NCBI GenBank assembly: GCA_947090765.1
Contig: OX352322.1
Span: forward strand, 5,387,001 to 5,451,000
DNA from: Pseudomonas sp. MM223
Lineage (GTDB): Bacteria; Pseudomonadota; Gammaproteobacteria; Pseudomonadales; Pseudomonadaceae
Direction: 5' to 3'
DNA length: 64,000 nucleotides
The notes under the pieces are model-generated. The model ran no database searches. It saw nothing but the letters and a program-made list of their open reading frames with translations, and was not told the origin of the DNA. Shown here one piece after another: positions 36,972 through 47,579 of this stretch. The translations under genes were made by a program, and so were the position numbers. How positions within the stretch are numbered: the stretch's first letter is position 1; each line of letters opens with the position of its first letter.

Positions 36972-39900
36972 ATGAACCTGCCCGCCAAACACCACCCGGT
37001 GCTCGAGCTGTTTCACCCTGCCGTGCGCACCTGGTTCCGTCGCCATTTTGCCACGGTCACTGAAGCCCAGGCACAGGCCTGGCCGCTGATCCATGCAGGC
37101 CAGTCGATGCTGCTGGCCGCCCCGACCGGCTCGGGCAAAACCCTTAGCGCTTTTTTGGTCGTGCTCGACGAATTGTTCCGCCAGGGGCTGGAGCAGCAGG
37201 GCGAACTGCCCGCACAAACCCAGGTAATCTACGTTTCACCGCTGAAGGCCCTGTCGAACGACATCCGCCTGAACCTGCAAGCCCCCCTCGAAGGCATCAG
37301 CCAGGCCCTCACAGACCAGGGCCTGAGCGCCCCACGCATCACCACGGCCGTGCGCACCGGCGATACGCCGCAAAAGGAACGCGCTGCCATGCGCAAACTG
37401 GCCCCGCACATCCTGGTGCCAACCCCCGAATCGCTGTACGTGTTGATGGGCTCTGCTTCAGGCCGTGAAGGCCTGGGCAACGTGCATACGGTGATCGTCG
37501 ACGAAATCCACGCCCTGGCCGGCAACAAGCGTGGCGCCCACCTGGCGCTGACCCTGGAGCGCCTGCAAGCCTTGTGCAAACGGCCATTGCGGCGTATCGG
37601 CCTGTCCGCCACTCAACGGCCGGTAGAACGGGTGGCACAGTTCCTGGTGGGTAGCGGGCGCACCTGCGCCATTGTCGATGTCGGCCATGCGCGAAAGCGC
37701 GATCTGGCTATCGAAGTGCCGCCGGTGCCACTTGGCGCAGTGATGGCCAACGATGTCTGGGGCCTGGTCTACAACCGCCTGGCCACCCTTGCCCGCGAAC
37801 ACCGCACCACGCTGGTATTCGTCAACACCCGGCGCCTGGCCGAACGTATCACCCGCCACCTCAGCGACCGGCTGGGTAAAGAGGCAGTTGCCGCGCACCA
37901 TGGCAGCCTGTCCAAGGCGTTGCGTCTGGATGCCGAACAACGCTTGAAAAACGGCAAGCTGCAAGTGCTTGTGGCCACCGCGTCACTGGAGCTGGGCATC
38001 GATATCGGCGATATCGACCTGGTGTGCCAGATCGCCTCGCCGGGTTCGATTGCCGCCTTCCTGCAACGGGTCGGCCGCGCCGGCCACCAGGTCGACGGCG
38101 TGCCCAAAGGGCGCCTGTTCCCCACCTCACGCGATGACCTGATCGAATGCGTCGCCCTGCTCGACTGCGTGCGCCAAGGCGAACTGGACGAACTGCACAT
38201 ACCCCGGGCACCACTGGACGTGCTGGCCCAGCAGATAGTGGCCGAAGCCAGTAACCAGGACTGGCACGAACAAGCCCTGTTCGACTGCCTGCGCCAAGCC
38301 ACGCCCTACGCCGAGCTCGACCAGCGCCACTACCAGGCGCTGCTCACCATGCTCGCCGAGGGCTACAACGGCCGCCAGGGTATCCGCAGCGCGTATCTGC
38401 ACCGCGATGCAGTCAGCGCCACCCTGCGCGGCCGGCGTGGCAGCCAGCTGACCGCGCTGACCAGCGGCGGCACCATCCCCGACAACGCCGACTATGCCGT
38501 GCTGCTGGAGCCGCAGGCGCTGAGCATCGGCAGCGTGAATGAAGACTTTGCCGTGGAGAGCATTGCCGGCGATATCTTCCAGTTGGGCAACGCCTCCTAC
38601 CGCATCCTGCGCGTCGAGCCAGGCCGCGTACGGGTGGAGGATGCCCATGGCCTGCCGCCGACCATTCCGTTCTGGCTGGGTGAAGCGCCGGGGCGCAGTG
38701 ACGAGCTGTCTGCCGCCGTGGCCCGGTTACAGGCGCGAATCGACCAGCAACTGGCCCAAACTGACAGCGACATGCTCAAGGTACTGGCCTGGTTGCAGGC
38801 AACCTTCGAACTGGGCGAAGACAGCGCCAGCCAGTTGCTCGACTACCTGGCCCGCACCCGCGAGGTGCTTGGCGCCCTGCCCTCGCAGGACACGCTGGTG
38901 ATGGAACGCTTTTTCGATGAGTCGGGCGGGACCCAACTGATCATCCATTCGCCCTACGGCAGCCGCATCAACCGCGCGTGGGGCCTGGCCCTGCGCAAGC
39001 GCTTCTGCCGCACCTTCAACTTCGAGCTGCAGGCTGCCGCCAGCGAGGATGCCATCGTACTGTCGCTGTCGACCAGCCACAGCTTCGAGCTGGACGAGGT
39101 GTGGCGTTACCTGAACAGCCGCAGCGCCGAGCCGCTCCTCGTCCAGGCCCTGCTGGATGCGCCGTTGTTTGGCGTGCGCTGGCGCTGGAACGCTGGCGTG
39201 GCCATGGCGCTGCCACGCTTCGTGGGCGGACGCAAGGTGGCACCACAGATCCAGCGCATGAAGAGCGAAGACCTGGTTGCCGCCGTGTTCCCCGACCAGA
39301 TCGCCTGCCTGGAGAACATTGCCGGCGAACGGCAGATACCCGATCACCCACTGGTTGAGCAAACCCTCGACGACTGCCTGCACGAGGCAATGGACAGCGA
39401 AGGCTGGCTGGCGCTGTTGCGGCGCATGGAAAGCGGGGCGGTGCGCCTGCTGTGCCGCGACCTCCCTGCCCCTTCGCCACTGGCGTCGGCCATTCTCAAT
39501 GCCAGGCCTTATGCCTTCCTGGACGATGCCCCGCTGGAAGAGCGGCGCACCCAGGCAGTACTCAACCGACGCTGGCGTGAAGTGCACAGTGGCGACGACC
39601 TGGGCGCGCTGGACGCTGATGCCATTGCCGCCGTAGCGGCCGAGGCCTGGCCACAACCGGGCAATGCCGACGAAATGCACGAGGCGCTGATGGGCCTGGG
39701 CGCCATCAGCCACGCTGAAGTGCAAGCCAATGCCAGCTGGGCCCTGTTGCTCAGGCAACTGGCCAAGAACGGCCGGGCCTTGCGGCTGACGGATGAAAAG
39801 CTGTGGTTCGCGCGTGAGCGGCAGCACCTGCTACAGATGCTGTACCCGGACGCAACGCTTGAGCCCGCCTTGCCGGTGCTGCCAGGCTTTGATCAGGCCA

Positions 39901-41252
39901 TCGACCCGGACCTTGCCCTGAGTGAACTGTTACGTGCCCGCCTGAGTGGCCATGGCCCCAAGACCGCGCCACAGATTGCAGTACCGCTTGGCAAGCCGTT
40001 GCCAGCCATCGAGCAGGCGCTGGCCCGCCTGGAAGCCGAAGGCTATGTGCTGCGCGGGCATTTCAGCCCCGGTGCAACCGACCTGCAATGGTGCGAACGC
40101 CATTTGCTGGCGCGCATCCACCGCTACACGGTCAAACGCCTGCGCCGCGAGATCGAACCCGTCAGCCTGCAGGACTTCATGCGTTTTCTGTTCGACTGGC
40201 AACACCTGGCGCCTGACGAGCGCTTGCGTGGCCCGCAGGCGCTGGCTGAGGTACTGGGCCAGTTGCAGGGGTTCCCAAGCGCCGCAGGGGGCTGGGAGGC
40301 AGAACTGCTACCGGCGCGCATCAAGGACTACAGCCCGCACTGGCTCGACGATGCCTGCCGCAGCGGGCAGTTTGCCTGGAGCCGGCTGGCGGCAACGGTG
40401 GCAAGCAGCACCCTGGCCAGTACGCCACTGGTGCTGCTGCCGCGGGACCAGCTGAACACATGGCGCAGTTTGGCGCCCGCCCCTGCTGTCGAGGCCCTTG
40501 GTCTACGTGCGCAACGTGTGCACGAGGCGCTGAAAACTCAGGGGGCGTTGTTCTTCGATGAACTGGCGCAGGAGGCCCGCCTGCTGCCCAGCGAGCTGGA
40601 AACCGCGCTGCAGGAGCTGGTGGGTTCGGGCCTGGTTGGCGCTGACAGTTTTACCGGCTTGCGCAGCCTGATCACGCCTGCGGCCAGGCGCAATTCACGC
40701 AATATCCGCCGAGGTCACCCGCCGCTTTCAAGCAGCATGGCGCATGCCGGGCGTTGGGCACTGCTGCGCCGCAGCAGTACGCCGCCAGATCACGACCAAC
40801 GCCTGGAGGATATCGCCCGCACCCTGCTGCGCCGCTATGGCGTGATGTGCTGGCGGCTGCTGGAGCGTGAGAGTGATGTGCTGCCGCCCTGGCGTGAACT
40901 GCTGCGCTGCTATCACCGGCTGGAGGCGCGTGGCGAGATCCGTGGCGGACGCTTCATTGCCGGGCTGGCGGGTGAACAGTTCGCCTTGCCGGAAGCAGTG
41001 GGATTGCTGCGGCAAGTGCGCCGTCGCGAGCTGGACGGGACGTTGCTGGTTGTGAGCGCCAGTGACCCGTTGAACCTCATCGGCTCGTTGCTGCCCGGGG
41101 CGAAAGTGCCGGCAGCCGGTGGTAACCGCCTGTTGTATCGCGACGGGGTACCCGTGGCGGTGCGGGTGGCCGGGCGTTACTCGTATCTGGTCGAGGCACC
41201 AGCACAGGAGCAGGAGGCCTGGCGGCAGAAGCTGCTGCGCAACACGTTCTGA
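36972..41252 (+). CDS. lhr: Large ATP-dependent helicase Lhr
   Basis: The 1426-residue superfamily 2 helicase has Walker A in 'APTGSGKT' (50-57), DEIH at 177-180, motif III 'LSATQRPVE', and the C-terminal helicase motif 'QRVGRAGHQ'. The Lhr winged-helix/core domain and a long C-terminal region follow. This full-length layout matches E. coli Lhr (about 1540 residues) rather than the short ligase-associated Lhr-Core. Lhr translocates 3'-5' and unwinds RNA:DNA hybrids, with a presumed repair role. It is monocistronic. Confidence 0.95.
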   Translation: MNLPAKHHPVLELFHPAVRTWFRRHFATVTEAQAQAWPLIHAGQSMLLAAPTGSGKTLSAFLVVLDELFRQGLEQQGELPAQTQVIYVSPLKALSNDIRLNLQAPLEGISQALTDQGLSAPRITTAVRTGDTPQKERAAMRKLAPHILVPTPESLYVLMGSASGREGLGNVHTVIVDEIHALAGNKRGAHLALTLERLQALCKRPLRRIGLSATQRPVERVAQFLVGSGRTCAIVDVGHARKRDLAIEVPPVPLGAVMANDVWGLVYNRLATLAREHRTTLVFVNTRRLAERITRHLSDRLGKEAVAAHHGSLSKALRLDAEQRLKNGKLQVLVATASLELGIDIGDIDLVCQIASPGSIAAFLQRVGRAGHQVDGVPKGRLFPTSRDDLIECVALLDCVRQGELDELHIPRAPLDVLAQQIVAEASNQDWHEQALFDCLRQATPYAELDQRHYQALLTMLAEGYNGRQGIRSAYLHRDAVSATLRGRRGSQLTALTSGGTIPDNADYAVLLEPQALSIGSVNEDFAVESIAGDIFQLGNASYRILRVEPGRVRVEDAHGLPPTIPFWLGEAPGRSDELSAAVARLQARIDQQLAQTDSDMLKVLAWLQATFELGEDSASQLLDYLARTREVLGALPSQDTLVMERFFDESGGTQLIIHSPYGSRINRAWGLALRKRFCRTFNFELQAAASEDAIVLSLSTSHSFELDEVWRYLNSRSAEPLLVQALLDAPLFGVRWRWNAGVAMALPRFVGGRKVAPQIQRMKSEDLVAAVFPDQIACLENIAGERQIPDHPLVEQTLDDCLHEAMDSEGWLALLRRMESGAVRLLCRDLPAPSPLASAILNARPYAFLDDAPLEERRTQAVLNRRWREVHSGDDLGALDADAIAAVAAEAWPQPGNADEMHEALMGLGAISHAEVQANASWALLLRQLAKNGRALRLTDEKLWFARERQHLLQMLYPDATLEPALPVLPGFDQAIDPDLALSELLRARLSGHGPKTAPQIAVPLGKPLPAIEQALARLEAEGYVLRGHFSPGATDLQWCERHLLARIHRYTVKRLRREIEPVSLQDFMRFLFDWQHLAPDERLRGPQALAEVLGQLQGFPSAAGGWEAELLPARIKDYSPHWLDDACRSGQFAWSRLAATVASSTLASTPLVLLPRDQLNTWRSLAPAPAVEALGLRAQRVHEALKTQGALFFDELAQEARLLPSELETALQELVGSGLVGADSFTGLRSLITPAARRNSRNIRRGHPPLSSSMAHAGRWALLRRSSTPPDHDQRLEDIARTLLRRYGVMCWRLLERESDVLPPWRELLRCYHRLEARGEIRGGRFIAGLAGEQFALPEAVGLLRQVRRRELDGTLLVVSASDPLNLIGSLLPGAKVPAAGGNRLLYRDGVPVAVRVAGRYSYLVEAPAQEQEAWRQKLLRNTF

Positions 41253-41264
41253 CAACCGCATAAG

Positions 41265-41361
41265 CCTGTAGGAGCAGCCTTGTGCTGCGAAAAGGCCGGT
41301 AAGGCTAAAGATTATCTTGGGCTGCAATGGCCTCTTCGCAGCACAAGGCTGCTCCTACAGG
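41265..41361. repeat. Inverted REP pair (GCTGCTCCTACAGG sub-type)
   Basis: CCTGTAGGAGCAGCCTTGTG (from 41265) is matched by its inverse complement ending at 41361. It has the same sub-type as the pair before lhr, so lhr is bracketed by related REPs. Confidence 0.87.
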
Positions 41362-41503
41362 AAAAGTGCCACGGCGCAGGCCTTGCTCGATTCGAGAATG
41401 ATTTTCGCTACCCCGATTTTAATTTGCAGGGCCCTGCAACTTGGCTATGGTCGGGGTTTGCCCCCAGGCCCTGAGCCTGACCGCGCCATCGCAAGGACCC
41501 TGT

Positions 41504-43123
41504 ATGAGCCTGTCACTTCTCAGTCGCTATGCCTTCTTCGCCGCCTGTGTACTGTTCACCCTGGCGAGCCTGCCCTTCACCCACCACGAATGGCTGTGGC
41601 CGTTTACCCTGACCACGGGCATCCTCAGCCTGATCGGCCTGTTCGACCTGCTGCAGCAACGCCATGCCGTACGTCGCAACTACCCGATCCTGGGCAACAT
41701 CCGCTACCTGGTCGAGGCCATTCGCCCGGAAATCCGCCAGTACCTGCTGGAGTCCGACAGCGACGCCCTGCCGTTCTCCCGGGCCCAGCGTTCGCTGGTG
41801 TATGCCCGGGCGAAGAACGAAGCCTCGGACAAACCGTTCGGCACCCTGATCGACGTGTACGAGTCCGGCTTCGAGTTCATTGGCCATTCCATGCGCCCGG
41901 CGCCGCTGGCCGATCCGTCCAGCTTCCGCGTCATCATCGGCGGCCCGCAGTGCAGCCAGCCATACTCGGCCTCGATCTTCAACATTTCGGCCATGAGCTT
42001 CGGCTCACTCAGCGCCAATGCCATCCGCGCCCTCAACCAGGGCGCCAAGCTGGGCAACTTCCACCATGACACCGGCGAGGGCAGCATCAGCCCTTACCAC
42101 CGCGAGCATGGTGGCGACCTGGTGTGGGAACTGGGCAGCGGCTACTTCGGGTGCCGTACGCCGGACGGGCGCTTCGACCCCGAACGCTTCGCCGCCCAGG
42201 CGCGCAGCCCACAGGTGCGGATGATCGAAATCAAGATGAGCCAAGGCGCCAAACCCGGCCACGGTGGCATCCTGCCCAAACACAAGGTGACCCAGGAAAT
42301 TGCCGAGACCCGAGGCGTGCTGATGGGCGAAGACTGCATCTCGCCGTCGCGCCACAGTGCGTTCTCCACGCCAATCGAGATGATGCAGTTCATCGCCCAG
42401 CTGCGTGAACTGTCCGGCGGCAAGCCGGTGGGCTTCAAGTTCTGCCTGGGCCACCCATGGGAGTTCATGGGTATCGCCAAGGCCATGCTGGAAACCGGCA
42501 TCCTGCCCGACTTCATCGTCGTCGATGGCAAGGAAGGCGGCACCGGCGCGGCACCGGTGGAGTTCACCGACCATATCGGTGTACCACTGCGCGAAGGCCT
42601 GCTGTTCGTGCACAACACACTGGTCGGCCTGAACCTGCGTGACAAGATCAAGCTAGGGGCCAGCGGCAAGATTGTCAGCGCCTTCGACATCGCCAGCGTG
42701 CTGGCTATTGGTGCTGACTGGGCAAACTCGGCGCGCGGCTTCATGTTCGCCATCGGCTGCATTCAGTCGCAAAGCTGCCACACCAACAAATGCCCGACCG
42801 GCGTGGCCACGCAAGACCCGCTGCGCCAACGTGCGCTGGTAGTGCCGGACAAAGCCCAACGCGTGCTTAACTTCCACCACAACACCTTGCGTGCCCTGGC
42901 AGAAATGCTCGCAGCGGCAGGTTTGGAGCACCCGGCGCAGCTGGAGGCCAAGCACTTGGTGCGGCGCATCTCGGCCACCGAGATCAAGCTGTTCTCGCAG
43001 ATGCATGTGTTCTTGAAGCCGGGCGAGTTGCTGACCGGCGAGGTGAATGGGCAGTTCTATTCGCGCATGTGGCAGTTGGCGAGGGCGGACAGCTTTGAGC
43101 CGCACAGCGAAGCAGTAGCCTGA
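41504..43123 (+). CDS. FMN-binding glutamate synthase family protein, membrane-anchored
   Basis: The 539-residue protein begins with two membrane helices (about residues 5-50). A domain homologous to the FMN/[3Fe-4S] central part of the glutamate synthase large subunit follows. The cluster ligands are C419-x5-C425-x4-C430 ('CHTNKCPTGVATQ'). Flavin-site segments 'SFGSLSANAIRALNQGA' and 'VDGKEGGTGAAP' are present. The glutaminase domain of true GltB is missing, so it is not an ordinary glutamate synthase. The physiological reaction is unknown. AAGGA precedes the ATG at 41504. Confidence 0.88.
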   Translation: MSLSLLSRYAFFAACVLFTLASLPFTHHEWLWPFTLTTGILSLIGLFDLLQQRHAVRRNYPILGNIRYLVEAIRPEIRQYLLESDSDALPFSRAQRSLVYARAKNEASDKPFGTLIDVYESGFEFIGHSMRPAPLADPSSFRVIIGGPQCSQPYSASIFNISAMSFGSLSANAIRALNQGAKLGNFHHDTGEGSISPYHREHGGDLVWELGSGYFGCRTPDGRFDPERFAAQARSPQVRMIEIKMSQGAKPGHGGILPKHKVTQEIAETRGVLMGEDCISPSRHSAFSTPIEMMQFIAQLRELSGGKPVGFKFCLGHPWEFMGIAKAMLETGILPDFIVVDGKEGGTGAAPVEFTDHIGVPLREGLLFVHNTLVGLNLRDKIKLGASGKIVSAFDIASVLAIGADWANSARGFMFAIGCIQSQSCHTNKCPTGVATQDPLRQRALVVPDKAQRVLNFHHNTLRALAEMLAAAGLEHPAQLEAKHLVRRISATEIKLFSQMHVFLKPGELLTGEVNGQFYSRMWQLARADSFEPHSEAVA

Positions 43124-43151
43124 CACACTAGCCGGCTGACCTGAAGGCCCG

Positions 43152-44681
43152 CTATGGGCGGGCCTGATCGGGAAGGGCAAAGAGCAGTGCCTGGATATCT
43201 CCGGCGCGCATTTGCGCCCGCAGTGTCCAATCAGGCGACCAATGGGCTGCAACGCCTGGCGTGGGCGGCTTACGGATCCACCAAACCCTACCGGACATGG
43301 TTCGTAATTTTTTCGGGTCCGCCACGTACAGTTGCTCCGACATGGGGTAGATGAGCGTTGCCCATGTATAGCTCAGTTTGGATTTGCCCGAATTGTCGCC
43401 GCGCTCGCCCCACATGTAGACCAGTGGCTGGCTGCCAGTCTGGTTGTAGTAGTCCACCGTGTAGTACCAGAACAAGCCCTCCACCACGATCATATCGCCT
43501 GGTTTCCACTGCGCGTTGATCATGCTCATGAGCTTATCCAGCCTTATATTGGCCCACGCCGTCCTGCCGTTGAGATTGGTCTGCTCGGCGTAAGTCCTGT
43601 TCAAACCAGCAACATTCAACGAGACGATCAGCACCCCCATCGCAATGGCTACAGGCACGTGCCTGCTGGCCTGCCGGTCGAGCACGATTGCCAGCACGAT
43701 GACCAGGCCACTTGAGGTGTAAAGCAGATAACGCGCCATGAATAATGGCAACGCATACGAGAACAACCACGCTGCCAATAAGGGTATCCAGGTAAACGCG
43801 AGTATCAGCCAACAAGGTTTGCTCGGCGCATCATCTGCCCTGGCGACGATAATACTGATGCCTACAACGCCCAACGGCAGCAACCAGAACACCGGCCACG
43901 CGTGACCTGTGCCAGCGTCGAGGGCCAGGAACTGCCAAAGTGTCGACGGAACGCTTTGCAGCGTCACCTCGGGTATCCAGCTGACAGCCCCGGCGTTTGT
44001 CATCTGCGCGAGTAGCGTGGGCAACCAGGGCAGGAACATAAGGGCTATGGACAGGTTGCACAGCCACCAAACTTTCGCCCACACATACCGCTGACCTGCC
44101 ACGCTTGACATCAGCAACATGAACAGCCAATGAGCAAGGGCGCACAGCACCGCAAAATAATGGGTGTAGAACCCTGCCGTCAGCGACAGCGCATAAAGCA
44201 GCAGGTATTGTCAGCGCTCAGGCGCTTGCATCCACATCATCAGTGCAAACGATGCCACCAGCAGCAGTAAGGCGAGCAAGGAGTACATGCGCACTTCCTG
44301 GCTATATCGCACGGCAATGGGCAACACCGCCATCAGCAGGCCTGCCACCAAGGCAGCGCGCCGACTGGCTATTTGCAGGGCCAAGTGCATGGCCACGAGC
44401 ACTGTGGCAACCCCAGTGACGACGCTGAGCCCGCGCACGGCCAGCAGCCCATCACCGAACAGGGCCATCCAGTAATGCAATAACAGGTAATAAAGTGGCG
44501 GATGCACATCGCGTGCGGTATGCAACAGAATCTGCCCGGGTGGCATGCGGCTCAAATACACCGAAAATGCTTCATCAAGCCAGAGTACGGGCGTAGTAAT
44601 GTTGTAAAGCCTTACTCCAATACTTAACGCCAGCACACCGAAAATCGCCACCCATGAACCTGCCCTCGGCAGCCTGCGCAT
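43152..44681 (-). pseudogene. GT-C glycosyltransferase (PMT/ArnT-like), interrupted by an in-frame stop
   Basis: The protein would be about 509 residues with some ten membrane helices. The N-terminal part has 'LWLDEAF' and 'ARDVHPPLYYLLLHYW', typical of family-39 transferases that use polyprenyl-phosphate sugars. A TGA at 44211-44213 follows 'MQAPER'. The same frame then continues with 'QYLLLYALSLTAGFYTHYFAV', exactly the expected next helix, so TGA most likely replaces a TGG (Trp). No frameshift is involved. It starts at ATG 44681, overlapping gtrB by 10 bp. With gtrA and gtrB it makes a serotype-conversion-type cluster for adding a sugar to O-antigen or a similar glycan. Confidence 0.8.
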
Positions 44682-44689
44682 CAGGTAAT

Positions 44690-45658
44690 TCAAGGGTCGA
44701 TACCGTCGGTTGGCTGCCGGGCGTATCGAGGTGCCTTGTACGTGACAATTTCCTTGATCACGTAGCGTGGCCGATGCTTGGCCTCCATGTAGATGCGCCC
44801 GATGTATTCTCCCAGCACACCGATGCCGATAAGCTGCACGCCTCCCAAAAACAGGATAGCGGTCATCATTGAGGGATATCCGGGTACTGGATTGCCATAC
44901 AGCCACTTATCGATGACCTGCCAGGCCGCCGAAACCAGCGCGAGCAATGCGATTGCGCCGCCCACGTAGGTCCAGAGCCGCAATGGCAGGGTACTGAACG
45001 AGGTGATTCCGTCCAGGGCCAGATTCCACAGTTTCCAGCCGTTGAAGCGACTCTTGCCGGCCGAGCGCGAAGAGCGCTCGTACTCCACCACCGAGGTCTT
45101 GAAACCAGGCCACGACAGCATGCCTTTCATGAACAGTTGCTGTTCGGGCATGGACTTGATCACCTCCACGACCTTGCGATCGAGCAGGCGGAAATCCCCG
45201 ACATTTTTCTCGATGCGAATCTGCGAGATGCAGTTCAGCAGGAAGTAGAACCCACCAGCGGTGCATCGCTTCAGGTAACTGTCACAGGAACGATCTCGGC
45301 GTTTGGCAAGCACAACATCGAAGCCTGCCCGCCATTGTTCGATCAGCTTGGGAATCACTTCGACCGGGTCTTGCAGGTCGACGTCGATTGGAATGACGGC
45401 ATTGCCAGTGGCCTGTTCCAGCCCGGCGAACAGCGCAGCTTCCTTGCCGAAGTTACGCGAAAGATCGATGAGGGCGACATCGGGGTCACCCGCGATCAGT
45501 TGGCGGATCTGTTTTTCGGACCCATCCAGGCTACCGTCATTGACGAAGATCAGTTCGACCTGATCAACCTGATTGGCAAGCACCCGACGAACCGCATCGT
45601 AGAACGGCCTGATCGCCTGCTCCTCATTGAATACCGGCACGATCAGCGAAATATCCAT
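44690..45658 (-). CDS. gtrB: Polyprenyl-phosphate glycosyltransferase (GtrB-like)
   Basis: The 322-residue protein has a cytoplasmic GT2 domain ('[13 protein letters not shown]', '[11 protein letters not shown]', '[13 protein letters not shown]') and two C-terminal membrane helices (about residues 220-295). GtrB transfers a hexose from a nucleotide sugar to bactoprenyl phosphate, and GtrA flips the product. The start at 45658 fits the family N-terminus; an in-frame ATG at 45682 adds eight residues. It overlaps gtrA by 16 bp. Sugar identity is not determinable here. Confidence 0.9.
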   Translation of the reverse strand: MDISLIVPVFNEEQAIRPFYDAVRRVLANQVDQVELIFVNDGSLDGSEKQIRQLIAGDPDVALIDLSRNFGKEAALFAGLEQATGNAVIPIDVDLQDPVEVIPKLIEQWRAGFDVVLAKRRDRSCDSYLKRCTAGGFYFLLNCISQIRIEKNVGDFRLLDRKVVEVIKSMPEQQLFMKGMLSWPGFKTSVVEYERSSRSAGKSRFNGWKLWNLALDGITSFSTLPLRLWTYVGGAIALLALVSAAWQVIDKWLYGNPVPGYPSMMTAILFLGGVQLIGIGVLGEYIGRIYMEAKHRPRYVIKEIVTYKAPRYARQPTDGIDP

Positions 45659-46011
45659 CTGCGCTTGTACCTGAAGACCCACCTGGAAAACAGGAAGCCC
45701 AGCAGCAGGCTGAGCAGCGAATACAGCACAACGGTAAGCGCCGGGGGCCAGCGCTGAAGGTCGGCGAGGTAACCCAGCGACACGCTGAGGCTACCCATGC
45801 CGGCCACGAACATCAGATAGCGCCCGAACGATACGGGCACTTTGAAGGTGAACCGGGCATTAGCCAGAAAAGAAAAGGACAAAGCAACAATGAACGCGGT
45901 CAAGTTGCTCAACGATTGGTTATTGCCCGCGGCCAGCATCATTGCGAACACCGCCACATGGATGGAGGTGTTGCAAATGCCGATGATCAGGTACGAGACA
46001 AATGACGGCAT
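45643..46011 (-). CDS. gtrA: GtrA family flippase
   Basis: The 122-residue protein has four predicted membrane helices and the GtrA signature '[17 protein letters not shown]' followed by a basic C-terminus. GtrA-type proteins are thought to flip bactoprenol-linked sugars across the inner membrane. It is the first gene of the gtrA-gtrB-transferase set. The three genes look somewhat lower in GC than their neighbours, which suggests acquisition by transfer. Confidence 0.88.
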   Translation of the reverse strand: MPSFVSYLIIGICNTSIHVAVFAMMLAAGNNQSLSNLTAFIVALSFSFLANARFTFKVPVSFGRYLMFVAGMGSLSVSLGYLADLQRWPPALTVVLYSLLSLLLGFLFSRWVFRYKRRWIFR

Positions 46012-46128
46012 GCTCGGTCAAACCTGCGCTGCGGGGTTTGCATGCCACGTTAGGGGAAAGCGGCCAGGCGCACTACTGACAAAAATGCCAGTTGACCCTG
46101 TTCGTCGATGCGAGCCGGGATCAGCGTG

Positions 46129-46153
46129 AAAGGGGTTGCGTGGCAACCCCTTT
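46129..46153 (-). terminator. Terminator-like hairpin after the amino acid permease gene
   Basis: An 11-bp stem AAAGGGGTTGC / GCAACCCCTTT with a 3-nt loop lies 8 bp beyond the permease stop codon. It ends in a short T-run on each strand. Confidence 0.75.
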
Positions 46154-46160
46154 TCTTACA

Positions 46161-47579
46161 TCAGGAAGCTGGGCTGACCACGCCCTGCTCCTGTTTTGGC
46201 GCCAGACGAAGCGCGTAGTACAGCACCGTCAGCAGCACCAGGAACGCCGGGCCGATGTACAGGGCCACACGGGTGTCCTCGAAGTACGCCATCAAGCCAA
46301 CCACCAGCACCAGGAAGCCCAAGGCCAGGTAAGAGCTGAGCGGCCACAGCCACATGCGGTACTTCAGGGCCTTGCGCTCGACAGTGGTAAGGCCTGCACG
46401 GAACTTGAGCTGCGCCAGCAGGATCATCACCCAGGTCCAGATCGCACCGAAGGTGGCGATCGAAGTCACCCAGACAAACACCTTTTCCGGCACCAGGTAG
46501 TTGGCCAGCACGCCCAGCAGCAGCGCTCCGATCGACAGCAGCAGCGCATTGCGCGGTACGCCGTTTTTCGAGGTACGGGCGAAGGCCGCCGGGGCCTGGC
46601 CGTTCTGCGCCAGGCTGTAGAGCATGCGCCCGGTGCTGAAAATGCCGCCGTTGCACGACGACAGTGCCGCAGTGATGACCACGAAGTTGATGATGCCGGC
46701 GGCGGTCTTGATGCCGAGGCGCTCGAAGGTCATGACGAAGGGGCTGCCCTGGCTACCGATTTCGTTCCACGGGTAGATCGACAGGATCACAAACAACGCA
46801 CCGACGTAGAACAGCAGGATGCGCCAGAACACCGAGCCAATGGCCTGCGGGATGGTCTTTTGCGGGTTGCGTGCTTCACCGGCGGTCAAGCCGATCATTT
46901 CTACACCCAGGTAGGCGAACATCACCATCTGCAGCGACATCAGCACGCCCGTCACGCCATTGGGCATGAAGCCGCCGTTGCTCCACAGGTTGGAGATACC
47001 CACGGCAACACCGTCGTTGCCAAAGCCAAAGGCAATGACGCCGATGCCGCCAAGAACCATGGCAATGATGGTGACGATCTTGATCAGCGCGAACCAGAAC
47101 TCGAACTCACCGAAGGCCTTGACTGCCACCAGGTTAACCGCGCCCATGCTGCCCAAGGCCGCCAGGGCCCATATCCAGCGCGGTACGTCGGGGAACCAGA
47201 TGCCCATGTAGATGGCCACTGCGGTAATTTCGGCAACACAAGTCACCAACCACAGGAACCAGTAGTTCCAGCCGGTGAGGAAGCCCGCCAGCGGGCCGAG
47301 GTAGTCCTGGGCATAGCGGCTGAACGAACCGGCGACCGGGTTATGCACGGCCATTTCGCCAAGGGCGCGCATGATCACCAGAATGGCCAGGCCACCGATG
47401 ATGTAGGACAGCATGATGGCAGGACCGGCCATTTCGATGGCTTTGGCCGAACCGAGGAAAAGACCGACACCGATACAGGCGCCCAGCGCCATCAGGCGGA
47501 TGTGCCGTTCGCCCAGTTCGCGCTTGAGCGGGCCGCCTTCATTGGCCTGGCCATGGGCAGAGTGGTTGCCGACTGGCAT
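46161..47579 (-). CDS. AAT-family amino acid permease (ProY/AroP-like)
   Basis: The 472-residue transporter has twelve predicted helices and the amino acid-polyamine-organocation family start 'LKRELGERHIRLMALGACIGVGLFLGSA'. The AAT-family conserved loop 'FAYLGVEMIGLTAGEARNPQKTIPQAI' is also present. It is a proton-coupled importer most like ProY and related proline or aromatic amino acid permeases. The substrate is not decided by sequence alone. It has its own terminator and a divergent neighbour. Confidence 0.88.
   Translation of the reverse strand: MPVGNHSAHGQANEGGPLKRELGERHIRLMALGACIGVGLFLGSAKAIEMAGPAIMLSYIIGGLAILVIMRALGEMAVHNPVAGSFSRYAQDYLGPLAGFLTGWNYWFLWLVTCVAEITAVAIYMGIWFPDVPRWIWALAALGSMGAVNLVAVKAFGEFEFWFALIKIVTIIAMVLGGIGVIAFGFGNDGVAVGISNLWSNGGFMPNGVTGVLMSLQMVMFAYLGVEMIGLTAGEARNPQKTIPQAIGSVFWRILLFYVGALFVILSIYPWNEIGSQGSPFVMTFERLGIKTAAGIINFVVITAALSSCNGGIFSTGRMLYSLAQNGQAPAAFARTSKNGVPRNALLLSIGALLLGVLANYLVPEKVFVWVTSIATFGAIWTWVMILLAQLKFRAGLTTVERKALKYRMWLWPLSSYLALGFLVLVVGLMAYFEDTRVALYIGPAFLVLLTVLYYALRLAPKQEQGVVSPAS

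Noticed and set aside
43145..43165. Possible terminator between the glutamate-synthase-like gene and the GT-C gene
   Set aside because: There is an 8-bp hairpin AGGCCCGC/GCGGGCCT but no T-run on either side, and it overlaps the end of the GT-C frame.
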